From: Phycisphaerae bacterium
Lineage (GTDB): Bacteria; Planctomycetota; Phycisphaerae; UBA1845; UTPLA1
Direction of reading: 5' to 3'
NCBI GenBank assembly: GCA_035275405.1
Contig: DATEMU010000014.1
Span: 1 to 64,000 of the forward strand
Length of the DNA stretch: 64,000 nt
Of the stretch, positions 27,230 through 36,111 are shown piece by piece. Position 1 is the stretch's first letter. Each line of letters begins with the position of its first letter. Below the pieces are notes generated by a model. The model saw nothing but the letters and a program-made list of their open reading frames with translations. It was not told the origin of the DNA and searched no databases. The translations under genes were made by a program, and so were the position numbers.

Positions 27230-28009
27230 ATGCGGGATGACTTCGACAGGAATGTTCGGCAAAGCACGGCGGCGAGGGTCGGCCTACGTTGTTCGAATCC
27301 TTCGTGCCAAAGGCTGACCAGCGGCCCGGCGGCAAACCCCGCCCGCGCCATAAATATTGGCGTCGCGGCGCACATCACGGCGGCGTCGCCGGGAGGCCCT
27401 CGATACGACCCTACCAAAACCCAGGAGCAACGAAGTTCGATCGATAACGCGATCTGGTTGTGCGCCGCATGTGCCGCACTGGTTGATCGCGACACAGCCC
27501 GTTTTTCCGAAACGATACTCCGGGAATGGCGGAGTCGCGCGGAGACCGCGGCAGCGCAAGGCATCGCTGCTGGCACGAAGTATCGACCTGTCGCTGCCAG
27601 CGAAGTCCTTCAAGAACTTACGGTTGGGGAGATAGTTGCAGTCAAGGCTCTTGAGGAAGAATTTGGGTGTCATGTCGAAACCGAACTTCACGTAGCCGCG
27701 GGGGATAGGTGGATTCGCCTTGACGCTGCTGTAGTAAGAGGAGAAGACCTTATCGCCATCGACATTCGTGAACATCACGGGAAAGGCTTTCCAGTTTTTC
27801 AAATTGAATATCTCCTCGAAATCTGCACAACAATGAAACTGCAACGGTTTCAGAATTGGGTCTTGTACGTTGTCGTTGTTTCTGATGGGAGTCAGGAGGC
27901 CGACGTAGCGGTAGAATCTCAGTTGCGGCAACTCGCCGATGCGTCGGCGCTCGAGGTTCACGTTCGCATGTACCGGCTCAACGAACTGCGGGCAAAGTAC
28001 GGAGTGTAA
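27230..28009 (+). CDS. HNH-family protein with a C-terminal nuclease-like domain
   Basis: 259 residues. The N-terminal ~90 residues are a zinc-binding HNH domain: CSNPSCQRLT at 21-30, GVAAHITAASPGGPRY at 44-59 (catalytic His 48) and NAIWLCAACAALVD at 73-86. This is the common 'AAHI.AAS..GPRY...N.IWLC..C' subfamily. After a linker, residues 145-185 read ETELHV, RLDAAVV, LIAIDIREHHGKG, which could be a degenerate restriction-nuclease-like fold (no clear E-x-K). The gene is divergent from the STAND NTPase, 98 bases apart, suggesting shared control and joint function. Confidence 0.7.
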   Translation: MRDDFDRNVRQSTAARVGLRCSNPSCQRLTSGPAANPARAINIGVAAHITAASPGGPRYDPTKTQEQRSSIDNAIWLCAACAALVDRDTARFSETILREWRSRAETAAAQGIAAGTKYRPVAASEVLQELTVGEIVAVKALEEEFGCHVETELHVAAGDRWIRLDAAVVRGEDLIAIDIREHHGKGFPVFQIEYLLEICTTMKLQRFQNWVLYVVVVSDGSQEADVAVESQLRQLADASALEVHVRMYRLNELRAKYGV

Positions 28010-28334
28010 GGCGATCGCCCGCGTCGTTTGAATACTATGACGCAATGGCGCGATTGACTAATGTCGTCCTTCCATACCTTTTGAGCCCAAGAGCCCGTCG
28101 CGGTAAAACACCCTTGGATTGGTCTGCAGGCCTTGTGGTCGCGTGCTTTGTTACTCCGGAAAGAAGGCGCGGTGACAACGAGAATCGTATCCTTTGAGTT
28201 CGAGCCGATGGCGTTGGCGAAGGTCGGAAAGTGCGTCGGCCCCTTTAACGGAAATTCCAACGTAGGCGCGCCGAAACCTTCGACCATGCTACGGCCGTGG
28301 CCGCGATCGGTTATGCTTTGAGGTAGTGGAAACC
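28010..28334. other. Intergenic stretch, no gene seen
   Basis: Short frames on both strands lack recognisable motifs or credible starts. It presumably includes the promoter of the gene at 28335. Confidence 0.4.
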
Positions 28335-29099
28335 ATGTCCGGAGATATCGCTCACCAATTCAAGATGCTTGCTCTAGACTTCCTGGCGGTTGAGGAAGTA
28401 AGGCCAAAAGATCCAGGCGAAGCGAAAATGTTGTGGCTACACGACTCGAAGCTGCAGGGTCGGTTTGGGCAGCTTGTGATTCAAGCACATCGCGCCGGCC
28501 AGCTTGAACTGCAAGGGCTTGCGAAACTGGTTGCCTTCCATACGTCAAGAAAGAAAGCGATTGGCGCCCAAACGAAGCGAGTCGCGGTTTTAGTCCGGTG
28601 TCCGGAAAACCTATGCATCGAGGTCGTTGGGGCCAATCAGGTGGAGTTTCTGAATACGCAGCCGTTACAGGTTTCCCCACTCAGGAGCGGAGGCCTGTTG
28701 CCGCGCCTCGGCCTATTGCCTGAGTCCACGCCTTTGGGGCCGGAACGATTTGCGAAGGCGTGCGAGGTGCTGGCCGGACTGATCGAAGAAATGATGCGCG
28801 CCGTCTCAAAGCCTTTTTCGGAAATCCGTCTCGCTCAGCGCGAGCAGGATATTCTTGAATCGATGGCCGAGAGCAAAAATCGCGCGATGCTACTAGTCGA
28901 CACGATCATAGCAGCCAACTATTCCAAGGAAGCGACACGAGAATCTCTGAAACAACTACAGGTACTTGGCTTGGTGGCTAAACCAGAGGGCGCGCAACGC
29001 AAGGGATTCGTAATCACCGACCGAGGTCGAAAGTACGTTGTTTACCTCCGTGAGGCAGCACGTGAGGCCGACACGCGGCCGCGCGTTCGAGCAAGTTAG
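28335..29099 (+). CDS. Protein with C-terminal winged helix
   Basis: 254 residues from ATG 28335 (MSGDIAHQ; a GTG lies 9 bases upstream and a GAGG precedes both). The N-terminal 170 residues are unassigned alpha/beta sequence (VAVLVRCPENLCIEVVG). Residues 185-240 look like a winged helix: QREQDILESMAESKNR, ESLKQLQVLGLVAKPEG, KGFVITDRGRKYV, with the wing strand and 'T.rGr' ending of MarR-like domains. Likely DNA-binding. It follows the putative defence pair and precedes the integrase attachment region; it could regulate either. Confidence 0.55.
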   Translation: MSGDIAHQFKMLALDFLAVEEVRPKDPGEAKMLWLHDSKLQGRFGQLVIQAHRAGQLELQGLAKLVAFHTSRKKAIGAQTKRVAVLVRCPENLCIEVVGANQVEFLNTQPLQVSPLRSGGLLPRLGLLPESTPLGPERFAKACEVLAGLIEEMMRAVSKPFSEIRLAQREQDILESMAESKNRAMLLVDTIIAANYSKEATRESLKQLQVLGLVAKPEGAQRKGFVITDRGRKYVVYLREAAREADTRPRVRAS

Positions 29100-29240
29100 C
29101 CACCGGGCCCGTCGCTCCCGGGACGTGTACACTACACGAAACTGGCCGTTTTCTGGCGAAATGGGGCGAGATCGAGCGCGACCGTTGAAATAGGCGTCTC
29201 CCCGAGGTATAGACTTTGCCAAGGGTTACGGTTCCGAGGT

Positions 29241-29297
29241 AGCGGGCGACCGTGGTTCCCAAGCTGGACGTCGTGGGTTCGAATCCCATCGCCCGCT
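29241..29297 (+). other. tRNA-Gly(CCC) 3' end, probable integrase attachment site
   Basis: 29256-29297 matches the 3' part of a glycine tRNA: anticodon loop TTCCCAA, T arm GTGGGTTCGAATCCCAT and acceptor strand CGCCCGCT. An AGCGGGCG at 29241-29248 could pair with that acceptor, but there is no D arm and the anticodon stem does not pair, so this is not a normal tRNA gene. Its place 118 bases before a tyrosine integrase gene fits an att site made by integration into a tRNA-Gly gene. No second copy was found in the window. Confidence 0.65.
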
Positions 29298-29415
29298 ATA
29301 CTCGTAAATAACGCCGCCCCCAAGAGATCGGGAGACCTGCCGGCGTACGGCAGTGCGGCCTGGAACGCCAAATCGCGCGGTTTTACACCGCGCAAACGCG
29401 TCCGGGAGGTCGCAC

Positions 29416-30774
29416 ATGTCGTCAAAGTTTCGATTCCGTACCAAAGTTCCTTCGTATCGACACCGCAAAGGCTGCACGCAGGCGCTCGTGACGCTGACCG
29501 ATAGCGTTACGCGAAAGCGTCGTGACTATCGGCTTGGCGAACACGGTACGCCGGAGAGCCGGGAGGCCTATCACCGCGTCATCGCATCGTGGGAGGCCAA
29601 CGGTCGCCGATGGCCCGAACATGATTCGTGTGGCGATGCAACGATCCCCGGCACGGGACAGCCCATCTCCAAGGTGGTCCTCGAATACTGGCGGTGGGCC
29701 GAGGGCTACTATCGACCAAAACACATGCAAGCACTGGTCGGGGCGCTACGCCTTCTGAAGCATTACTTCGGACGCACCCCGGCTGCGCAATTCGGCCCGA
29801 ACAACCTCCGCCTCCTCCGCGACGCAATGATCCGGGGCGATCAGAATGCAGATCCGCCGCGTATGCCGTGGTCGCGGAAGTACATCAACTCGCAGATGCA
29901 ACGAATCAGGCACGTCTTTAAGTGGAGCGCCGCACGCGAGCTTGTTCCCGCATCGGTCCACCACGCCCTCTGCACGTTAGAGCCGCTACGTCGCGGCCGA
30001 TCAGGCGCCCGCGAGAATCCGAGGGTCGGCCCGGTGCCACAGCACTTGATCGACGCCGTCAGACCGAATCTGAGCGGACCGGTTCGCGCTGTCGTTGATC
30101 TTCAGCTCTTGACCGGAGCCCGGCCTGGGGAGTTGCTGGGGTTGCGTCCGATTGACATCGAGATGGACGATAAGACGAGCGTCTGGACCTATCGGCCAGA
30201 GGCTCACAAGAATGCTTTTCGTGAAAAAGATCGACTCATCTACTTCGGACCAAAGGCTCAGGATGTCATCCGTCCATTCCTGAGTACCCGGGCGACAAAC
30301 GCCTTTCTGTTCAGCCCCGCTGAGGCAGAGGCCGATCGCCGAGCAGCCCTTCACGCCAGTCGTTCAACGCCGCTCTCTTGTGGCAATCGTCCAGGCAGCA
30401 ACCGGCGAGAGAAACCGCAGCGCAAACCAAAGGACCACTACACGACCAGCGCCTACTGCCGAGCCATTCGATACGCCTGCGAGCGAGCCTTCCCGCCTCC
30501 CAAAGACGTCGCGCAACACGATGATGAGAATATCCTCCAATGGAAAGCGCGTATGAAGAGCGAGGGCGGCTGGGAAGACCTAATGGCATGGCGAAAAGCC
30601 CATTGTTGGCACCCCCATCAACTCCGGCACAACGCTGCGACGGCCCTGCGTCGTGAGTTCGGCCTTGAGGCCGCCCAACTTGCCCTCGGCCACGCCAGCG
30701 CCCAGATTACAGACGCCGTATATGCCGAGCGCGACCGGTCGAAAGTCATCGAGATCATGAGGAAGATCGGGTGA
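29416..30774 (+). CDS. int: Tyrosine recombinase / phage-type integrase
   Basis: 452 residues from ATG 29416 (GGGAGG upstream; MSSKFRFRTK). Site-specific recombinase acting at the nearby tRNA-derived site. Catalytic residues are visible: Arg in LTGARPGELLG (about 236), His-x-x-Arg in HPHQLRHNAATA (about 400), His in LGHAS (about 425) and the nucleophile Tyr in DAVYAERDRSKV (about 435). The N-terminal 80 residues are a basic strand-rich arm domain (RDYRLGEHGTPESREAYHRV) characteristic of planctomycete integrases. An insertion of about 90 residues separates the Arg and His-Arg motifs. All four motifs are present, so the enzyme is probably active. Confidence 0.9.
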   Translation: MSSKFRFRTKVPSYRHRKGCTQALVTLTDSVTRKRRDYRLGEHGTPESREAYHRVIASWEANGRRWPEHDSCGDATIPGTGQPISKVVLEYWRWAEGYYRPKHMQALVGALRLLKHYFGRTPAAQFGPNNLRLLRDAMIRGDQNADPPRMPWSRKYINSQMQRIRHVFKWSAARELVPASVHHALCTLEPLRRGRSGARENPRVGPVPQHLIDAVRPNLSGPVRAVVDLQLLTGARPGELLGLRPIDIEMDDKTSVWTYRPEAHKNAFREKDRLIYFGPKAQDVIRPFLSTRATNAFLFSPAEAEADRRAALHASRSTPLSCGNRPGSNRREKPQRKPKDHYTTSAYCRAIRYACERAFPPPKDVAQHDDENILQWKARMKSEGGWEDLMAWRKAHCWHPHQLRHNAATALRREFGLEAAQLALGHASAQITDAVYAERDRSKVIEIMRKIG

Positions 30775-31097
30775 CGGCGTCGTCGCCAAAAGAAAAACGG
30801 CTTACGATACTGATAAGCCCTGGCTGACACGCAGCTCATAGGCAACGCCGCGGCACTCGGCGGAGGAAGCCGCTCTCAGCAGGGCTGACGGCCAACTGGC
30901 GCAGCCTGCTTGATCAGATTAGGGCGGCAGGAGACGAAGCCGAGCGGCTGGGCCTTAAGCCGAAGGGCTGAGCCCGATAAATGGCGGTTTATGTAATTCC
31001 CGGCCGATTTCGGATACAATCGGATTCTCGAAATGCTTCAGCCGATGTTGATCCTAAACTTCCCTGAACACTGCGCTTGTGTTGTAAAGTAGTCCTA
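30775..31097 (+). other. Gap after integrase with a possible coding relic
   Basis: A frame without ATG ends at about 30972 with SLLDQIRAAGDEAERLGLKP KG. It looks like a true protein end but has no start and stops upstream; origin unknown. The rest is empty. Confidence 0.3.
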
Positions 31098-31844
31098 ATG
31101 GCCAAGAAAGGAAAGAGTTCACGAGCTTCAGAATCGGGGGCTGCCGCGCCTAAATATCCGAATTCGCCACTTGCGGAGGTGGTCTTTGAGATTCGCTTTC
31201 CAGGCGAGCCGGCTGTCGAGTGCCATCGAGACGAGTTCTTCGGCCTGATCCGAAAGGAATTTCCGAACGTATGGGTGCCGAACGCGGAACCTGGGAAACC
31301 AATGTCGATGCAGCCGTACCACTTCAAGTCGGTAGATGGCACCGAGACGGCGATGGTGGCAATCAACACGTTTGCCTATGCGACGCGGAAATACGGAGGA
31401 TTTGAGTCGTTTCGGCCGCGGGCTCTCGCGCTCGCCGAGAAGTTTTGCAAGCTGTACAAGATTGAAAAGCTCAACCGCACGGGTTTACGGTATATCAATG
31501 TTATTCCGTTCCTACGAGAGGGGGCGATGCTTCCCTGGAAACGGTACTTCACGGTGGAACTTACGTTGCCGGCCACGTCGGCGGATGACTTCTTGAATGC
31601 GAACCTCGCCTTCGAATCCCGATGCAAGGCGGGCGTCATTACGACACGAATACGGTGCGCGAAGACTGAGGAAGAATCTCGTGAGGTCTTCGTACTAGAT
31701 TTCGACTTCTCAAAGACGGAGTCGCTCACCGCGAAAAAGCTGGGAACATACATTGATGAGAGCCATACCCATACCAAGAAAGTGTTCGAGGGGATACTCT
31801 CCGAGAGCTACGAGGCTGTCATGCGCGGAGAGGTGATTGAATGA
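31098..31844 (+). CDS. TIGR04255-family protein
   Basis: 248 residues from ATG 31098 (MAKKGKSSR), preferred over an upstream TTG because the family starts with a KYPNSPLAEVVFEIRF block soon after the N-terminus, as here. The middle has YINVIPF and a beta-rich run. The end DESHTHTKKVFEGILSE, then SYEAVMRGE matches the conserved 'd..H...k..F...is......M.G' ending of TIGR04255, a sporadically distributed family of unknown function. Its stop overlaps the next gene (ATGA), starting a three-gene operon. The family call is from remembered motifs. Confidence 0.75.
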   Translation: MAKKGKSSRASESGAAAPKYPNSPLAEVVFEIRFPGEPAVECHRDEFFGLIRKEFPNVWVPNAEPGKPMSMQPYHFKSVDGTETAMVAINTFAYATRKYGGFESFRPRALALAEKFCKLYKIEKLNRTGLRYINVIPFLREGAMLPWKRYFTVELTLPATSADDFLNANLAFESRCKAGVITTRIRCAKTEEESREVFVLDFDFSKTESLTAKKLGTYIDESHTHTKKVFEGILSESYEAVMRGEVIE

Positions 31845-32248
31845 GTCTTGCCCCGACGATGTCACCTTGGTCCGTTTCCGAATACCAGTCTTCGGTTGGG
31901 ATCAAGCGCCCCGATCCACCAACCGAGACGGGGTATATGGTCGTCGAGCAATCGAGCCATCCAACGTTAGCCCCTACGGTGCTGTGGGATATTCAATCAG
32001 GACCGGTGCGGTTACGCGCTGCTAGACCGGTCACAGTACATCTTCGTGTTGATGGCGCGTATTGGTTTGCTGAAAACGAGACGCTTCGAGTGTTTGCACA
32101 TGGCGTGACCGTCGAAGAGGCCCTGCAAGACTTCCAGGAGCACGTGGCGTATTTTTACTCTCACTACGAGAAGTTACGCCCGAACCAGGTCGTCGGGGAG
32201 GGAGCTCGCCTGAAGCAAGTATTCGCGAACTCTTTCGTGCGAGGATGA
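31841..32248 (+). CDS. Small protein between TIGR04255 and HicA-like genes
   Basis: 135 residues. The N-terminal third is probably disordered (PTMSPWSVSEYQSS). Residues 60-130 form a compact alpha/beta domain: VTVHLRVDGAYWFAENETLR, FAHGVTVEEALQDFQEHVAY, then HYEKLRP. This resembles small antitoxin-like domains that follow TIGR04255 genes, but I have no firm family. Translationally coupled to the upstream gene and 1 base from the next. Confidence 0.6.
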   Translation: MSLAPTMSPWSVSEYQSSVGIKRPDPPTETGYMVVEQSSHPTLAPTVLWDIQSGPVRLRAARPVTVHLRVDGAYWFAENETLRVFAHGVTVEEALQDFQEHVAYFYSHYEKLRPNQVVGEGARLKQVFANSFVRG

Positions 32249-32249
32249 A

Positions 32250-32540
32250 ATGCCGGTCGAACGAAGGGAGATCGAAAAGTCGCTTTCCAAAAAGGGATTT
32301 GTGGAAGTAGAACAAGCTAAGCATCGCTACTTTCACCACGAGGTTGATGGGAGGCATACTGGCTTCTATACGTTTGTTTCTCGTAGTCCGGGCCACAAGA
32401 CGATCGATGACTCTTTGTTCAAGAGTATGAAGCAGCAATTGGGTCTTGATAACTCTAGCCAAGTCCGCGACCTCTTCCGGTGTCCGATCTCAGGAACTGA
32501 TTACGTTCGCATCCTGAAAGCGAAGAAGCTGTTGACCTAA
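32250..32540 (+). CDS. HicA-like mRNA interferase candidate
   Basis: 96 residues. EIEKSLSKKGFVEVEQAKHR followed by YFHHEVDGRHTGFYTFVSRS has the 'l.kkGF......gsHh.y....dGr.t.vp.Hs' layout of HicA-like double-stranded-RNA-binding-fold proteins. The candidate catalytic His lies in KHRYFHH. The tail is helical, with LFRCPISGTDYVRIL. It is longer than typical HicA (about 60-80 residues). It is the third gene of the TIGR04255 operon; together they may act as a toxin-antitoxin or defence unit. A terminator-like hairpin lies 405 bases downstream. Confidence 0.55.
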   Translation: MPVERREIEKSLSKKGFVEVEQAKHRYFHHEVDGRHTGFYTFVSRSPGHKTIDDSLFKSMKQQLGLDNSSQVRDLFRCPISGTDYVRILKAKKLLT

Positions 32541-32889
32541 TCCAATTGTCCGAGAATCCAAATGCACGCACATCAGCTTCGACCTTGGACTGAGATTGTG
32601 AGACTTCATGCCGATGTGGAATCGGGTGCGCGCTACTCGCCGGACGAACGCCCATAGCGAAACAAAACGGAAACCACGGCCACGCCTTCGCCTAGTTCGT
32701 CAAGAACTACAACTATTGCCGGTCGCACCACGCCTTGAACGAAAAGACCCCGGCGATGGCAGCCGGTCTAGCCGATCATGCGTGGACGTCGGACGATCTA
32801 ATCGTGAAAACTCCGTGAAACGCCGCCAGTACCCGGGTTAACTTCACGGTAGCCCGGTCCTTCGGACTCTCACGCGCAAGTTATGTTGA

Positions 32890-33075
32890 ATTCAAGAGTT
32901 CCAATGGTGTACGCCATCGGAACAAGTAGGAAATCAGAGTTACCGAGTTACCAATTTCGGTAACTCGATTTTTTCCTCAAATTATTTTCGACCGCGTAAC
33001 CGCATCCGAATTCAAGAGTTCCAGTGAATTGCGCATGATTGAAGGGTTGGTAACTCGGGTTACAAAGTTACCGTC
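32890..33075. repeat. Two repeated blocks with GTTACC/GGTAAC iterons
   Basis: GAATTCAAGAGTTCC occurs at about 32890 and 33009. Each copy is followed 20-45 bases later by a cluster of GTTACC/GGTAAC half-sites (about 32939, 32948, 32960; 33051, 33058 partial, 33068). The second block ends about 64 bases before the DUF1580 gene. This looks like a control or origin region of the element. From 32541 to 32880 I see no gene. Confidence 0.6.
32945..32975 (+). terminator. Terminator-like hairpin
   Basis: CGAGTTACC, loop AATTTC, GGTAACTCG: a perfect 9-bp stem followed by ATTTTTT. It could end the TIGR04255 operon transcript. The same bases belong to the GTTACC iteron cluster, so it may instead be a binding site. 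Confidence 0.6.
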
Positions 33076-33138
33076 CCAAAACATGCGGTAAAAGGACATG
33101 CAGATATTCCAGAGCCCAAGAGGGCGTGGGAGGTTTGC

Positions 33139-33510
33139 ATGCAAGAACAGTCTCAAGCAACTCCGGACTACATCAGCCTCACCGAGGTCGCCAAGATCGC
33201 GCCCGGCCGGCCATCTACCAACTGCGTTTGGCGTTGGTGTCGGCGCGGTGTCAGGGGCCGTGACGGCGAACGGGTTCGGCTCCAGCACGTGCGCATCGGC
33301 GGGATGATCTACACGACGCGCCATTGGCTGGACGAGTTCGGCCGCCGCCTCGCGGAGGCCGACGCGCGATACTTCGAATTGTGCGATGCTGCAGCAAATG
33401 TACAGAGAGCAGGCCAAAGGCGCCGACCACGCCCACCAACCCAATTCGAGCAGGATCACCGCACAGCGATCGACGAAACCGAGGTGGAACTCGCCAAGGC
33501 GGGCATTTGA
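33139..33510 (+). CDS. DUF1580-type small phage protein
   Basis: 123 residues with GGGAGG 11 bases upstream. The N-terminal ISLTEVAKIAPGRPSTNCVW, then RWCRRGVRGRDGERVRLQHV and RIGGMIYTTRHWLDEFGRRL, is the DUF1580 pattern, a planctomycete family resembling an excisionase or MerR-type helix-turn-helix ('recognises site, then screens by a strand and helix'). C-terminal tail polar. It is the first gene of the replication block, directly upstream of the primase, and could be the element's excisionase or replication regulator. Confidence 0.7.
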   Translation: MQEQSQATPDYISLTEVAKIAPGRPSTNCVWRWCRRGVRGRDGERVRLQHVRIGGMIYTTRHWLDEFGRRLAEADARYFELCDAAANVQRAGQRRRPRPPTQFEQDHRTAIDETEVELAKAGI

Positions 33511-33534
33511 TGCTCCGTTCGAGCTGCTTTCCGA

Positions 33535-36111
33535 GTGAGCGCACCGATGCCCGACGCATGCGTTGAAATGGATGCCGATTTGCTTGTACAGGTTGTACCG
33601 CCCTGCTTGCGCGAGCGCGCTCAGTGGGTCTGCTGGAGATACGTCGAGCGCGGCGGAAAAGAAACCAAATGCCCGATTAGCCCAACGAAGGGCGGACCAG
33701 CGTCATCGACCGACCCCGCAACTTGGGGCACGTTTGAACAGGCCGTCTCAGCGTGGCAGAGTTGCAGCGATCTCGCAGGCGTTGGGTTCGTATTTTCCGC
33801 CGACGACCCCTTCGCCGGCGTCGATTTGGACAAATGCATCGATGCATCGGGGAACGTCAAACCGTGGGCGCTGCCCATCATCCAACAGCTCGACAGCTAC
33901 GCGGAGATCAGTCCATCCAGCACAGGAATCAAAGTTTTCGTCCGTTCCAGAAAAAAAGGAGGCCGATGCAGTCGCGGGTACGAAGACGGCAAGATCGAGA
34001 TGTACGACTCAGCGAGGTTTTTCACCGTAACTGGCGAGCGACTTCCCAAGGCACCAACGGATGTGAATGAACGCCAAGCCCAGTTTGACGCGGTGTACGA
34101 CTTGGTCTTCCCAGCCACGAAAACCACTACGCCTCCGACCCCGACTGCCGATTACTCCGGCAATGGTCATCTGGATGACGAGGCGATTTTGCGTCTGGCC
34201 ACGAAGAGCCGGAGAGGCGGAAAGAAATTCACCGCCCTTTGGGCAGCACGCTGGAGTGAATACTTCAATTCGCAGAGCGAGGCCGACTCGTCAGTGGTCT
34301 TCACGCTTGCGTTTTACACCAAGGACTCCTCCCAGATCGACCGCCTCTTCCGCCGCTCTGCGTTGATGCGCGAAAAATGGAACGAGCAGCACGGCGCCCA
34401 AACGTACGGCGAGATGACTATCGCCCGCGCGTTGGAAAAAGTGACTTCGCAATACGTTCCCCGCAACACTCCCCTGAAAAGGAGGGCTGGTGCAAACCCG
34501 TCTTGCAAATCGGCTTTGCCGGACATCGTCACCACCGACCAGCAACTCCGCGATCTGACCGATGTCGCCATTGACGCGATGAACAAGTTCAACGATCCGC
34601 CGGTTGTGTACGTGCGATCGGGTTCGCTCGTTCGAGTCATCGAAGATGAAAAGCATATCCCGAAGATCGAGAGACTCGACCGGGCTCACGTGCGTTGTCG
34701 GCTGTCCGAGACCGCCAACTTCTATATCTCAAAGCGATCCGGCGACACCGTCTGTCAAATCTCGGTCTTGCCCCCATTGCCTCTGGCCGAAAATATCCTC
34801 GTTCAAAGCCACTGGCCCTTTTCGCCGCTCGCGGGCTTGGCCCGAGCGCCTATTGTACGGCCTGATGGATCGATTTGCGTCATTCCAGGCTACGACGCCC
34901 AGACAAAGCTGCTCTACGTTCCCGACCCCGATCTGAAACTCACCGAAATTCCCGAGTGCCCCAACATCCACGAAGTCCACGCGTGCGTCGACATCCTCAT
35001 GGCGGTGATTGACGACTTTCCCTTCGCCGATCAGGCGAGCAAGGCCAACGCGCTGTCGGTGTTGTTCTCCGTCCTCTTGCGAGCCGTCATCAGGGGACAT
35101 ATCCCCTTGGCGATCTTCGATGCGCCGGTGCAAGGCACGGGAAAGACGCTCCTCGTCATGGTCCTGGTCTTTATCGCCGTTGGGATGATCGCGAGCGAGT
35201 CGGTCCCTTCAAAAGTAAATGAGGACGAGTGGAGAAAGAAGATCACTTCCATTCTGATGAATTCGGCTCCGGTAATTTTGCTGGACAACATCCCCGACAA
35301 CACCGCCATCGACTCACCGATGCTGGCCTCGGCGCTGACGGCGCACGAATGGTCCGACCGGGTGTTGGGCCGCAGTGAGACCATCCGAGTGCCCTCCAAG
35401 GCGGTGTGGGTCGCGACCGGCAACAACCTCCGCGTCGCGGGCGACATGCCGCGGCGCAGTTATACGATTCGACTGGACGCCCAGGCCGAGCGGCCTTGGG
35501 AGCGCAGCGGGTTTCGCATCGCCGATCTCGAAGAATACGTTCGCCGAAACCGTGGAGAGCTACTGTCCGCGGCGCTCACCATCGTCCGCGCGTGGTTCGC
35601 GGCGGGATGCCCACGGGCACAGATGCGACCGTTTGGCAGCTTCGACGAGTGGGCTGGCGTCGTCGGCAGTGTGATGGACTACGCAGGTATCGAGGGCTTT
35701 CTCGACAACCTGGATCAGACCCGATCAGTCCAGGACGAGGACAATCGGCAATGGGCGGCGGTATTCGACGCGTGGTGGGGACGCTTCGGGGATAAGGTCG
35801 TCACTGTCGCTGAGCTGTTTAAGGCTTTCTTCGTGGAGGACGCGCCATACCCAGTCGACCTACCGGACGTCCTCTTGATTCAAAAAGACCGTGGGGATGG
35901 ATCACTGCGGCGGTCGCTCGGCAAGCAACTCTCGCGGCTGACTGGCCGCATTTTTGATGACCGGAAGCTGTGCGATACAGGCGAACATGCTCACAACAAA
36001 GTTCGCGCATGGGCGCTCCGGCCCGTTCGCGATGCGGAAACGGACACTCGAAACCCCGCAAACCCCGCACTTTGCGGGGTTTGTCAAAACGAAACCCCGC
36101 AGCGGGAGTGA
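33535..36111 (+). CDS. Phage primase-helicase
   Basis: 858 residues from GTG 33535, or 854 from ATG 33547. The N-terminal ~200 residues match the phage primase-polymerase-like start: WVCWRYVERGGKETKCPISP, then GVGFVFSADDPFAGVDLDKC with the D-D...D-L-D metal-binding pattern, and AEISPSSTGIKVFV. The C-terminal half has a helicase P-loop FDAPVQGTGKTLL at about 533 and Walker B VILLDNIPD near 580, then VWVATGNNLRVAGDMPRRSY, a sensor-like motif with an arginine finger. Replication protein of the mobile element. Its 3' end carries copies of a CCCCGCA repeat. Confidence 0.85.
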   Translation: MSAPMPDACVEMDADLLVQVVPPCLRERAQWVCWRYVERGGKETKCPISPTKGGPASSTDPATWGTFEQAVSAWQSCSDLAGVGFVFSADDPFAGVDLDKCIDASGNVKPWALPIIQQLDSYAEISPSSTGIKVFVRSRKKGGRCSRGYEDGKIEMYDSARFFTVTGERLPKAPTDVNERQAQFDAVYDLVFPATKTTTPPTPTADYSGNGHLDDEAILRLATKSRRGGKKFTALWAARWSEYFNSQSEADSSVVFTLAFYTKDSSQIDRLFRRSALMREKWNEQHGAQTYGEMTIARALEKVTSQYVPRNTPLKRRAGANPSCKSALPDIVTTDQQLRDLTDVAIDAMNKFNDPPVVYVRSGSLVRVIEDEKHIPKIERLDRAHVRCRLSETANFYISKRSGDTVCQISVLPPLPLAENILVQSHWPFSPLAGLARAPIVRPDGSICVIPGYDAQTKLLYVPDPDLKLTEIPECPNIHEVHACVDILMAVIDDFPFADQASKANALSVLFSVLLRAVIRGHIPLAIFDAPVQGTGKTLLVMVLVFIAVGMIASESVPSKVNEDEWRKKITSILMNSAPVILLDNIPDNTAIDSPMLASALTAHEWSDRVLGRSETIRVPSKAVWVATGNNLRVAGDMPRRSYTIRLDAQAERPWERSGFRIADLEEYVRRNRGELLSAALTIVRAWFAAGCPRAQMRPFGSFDEWAGVVGSVMDYAGIEGFLDNLDQTRSVQDEDNRQWAAVFDAWWGRFGDKVVTVAELFKAFFVEDAPYPVDLPDVLLIQKDRGDGSLRRSLGKQLSRLTGRIFDDRKLCDTGEHAHNKVRAWALRPVRDAETDTRNPANPALCGVCQNETPQRE

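Noticed and set aside
28126-28330. Candidate small gene upstream of 28335
   Set aside because: No start with a ribosome-binding site and no motif; left as intergenic.
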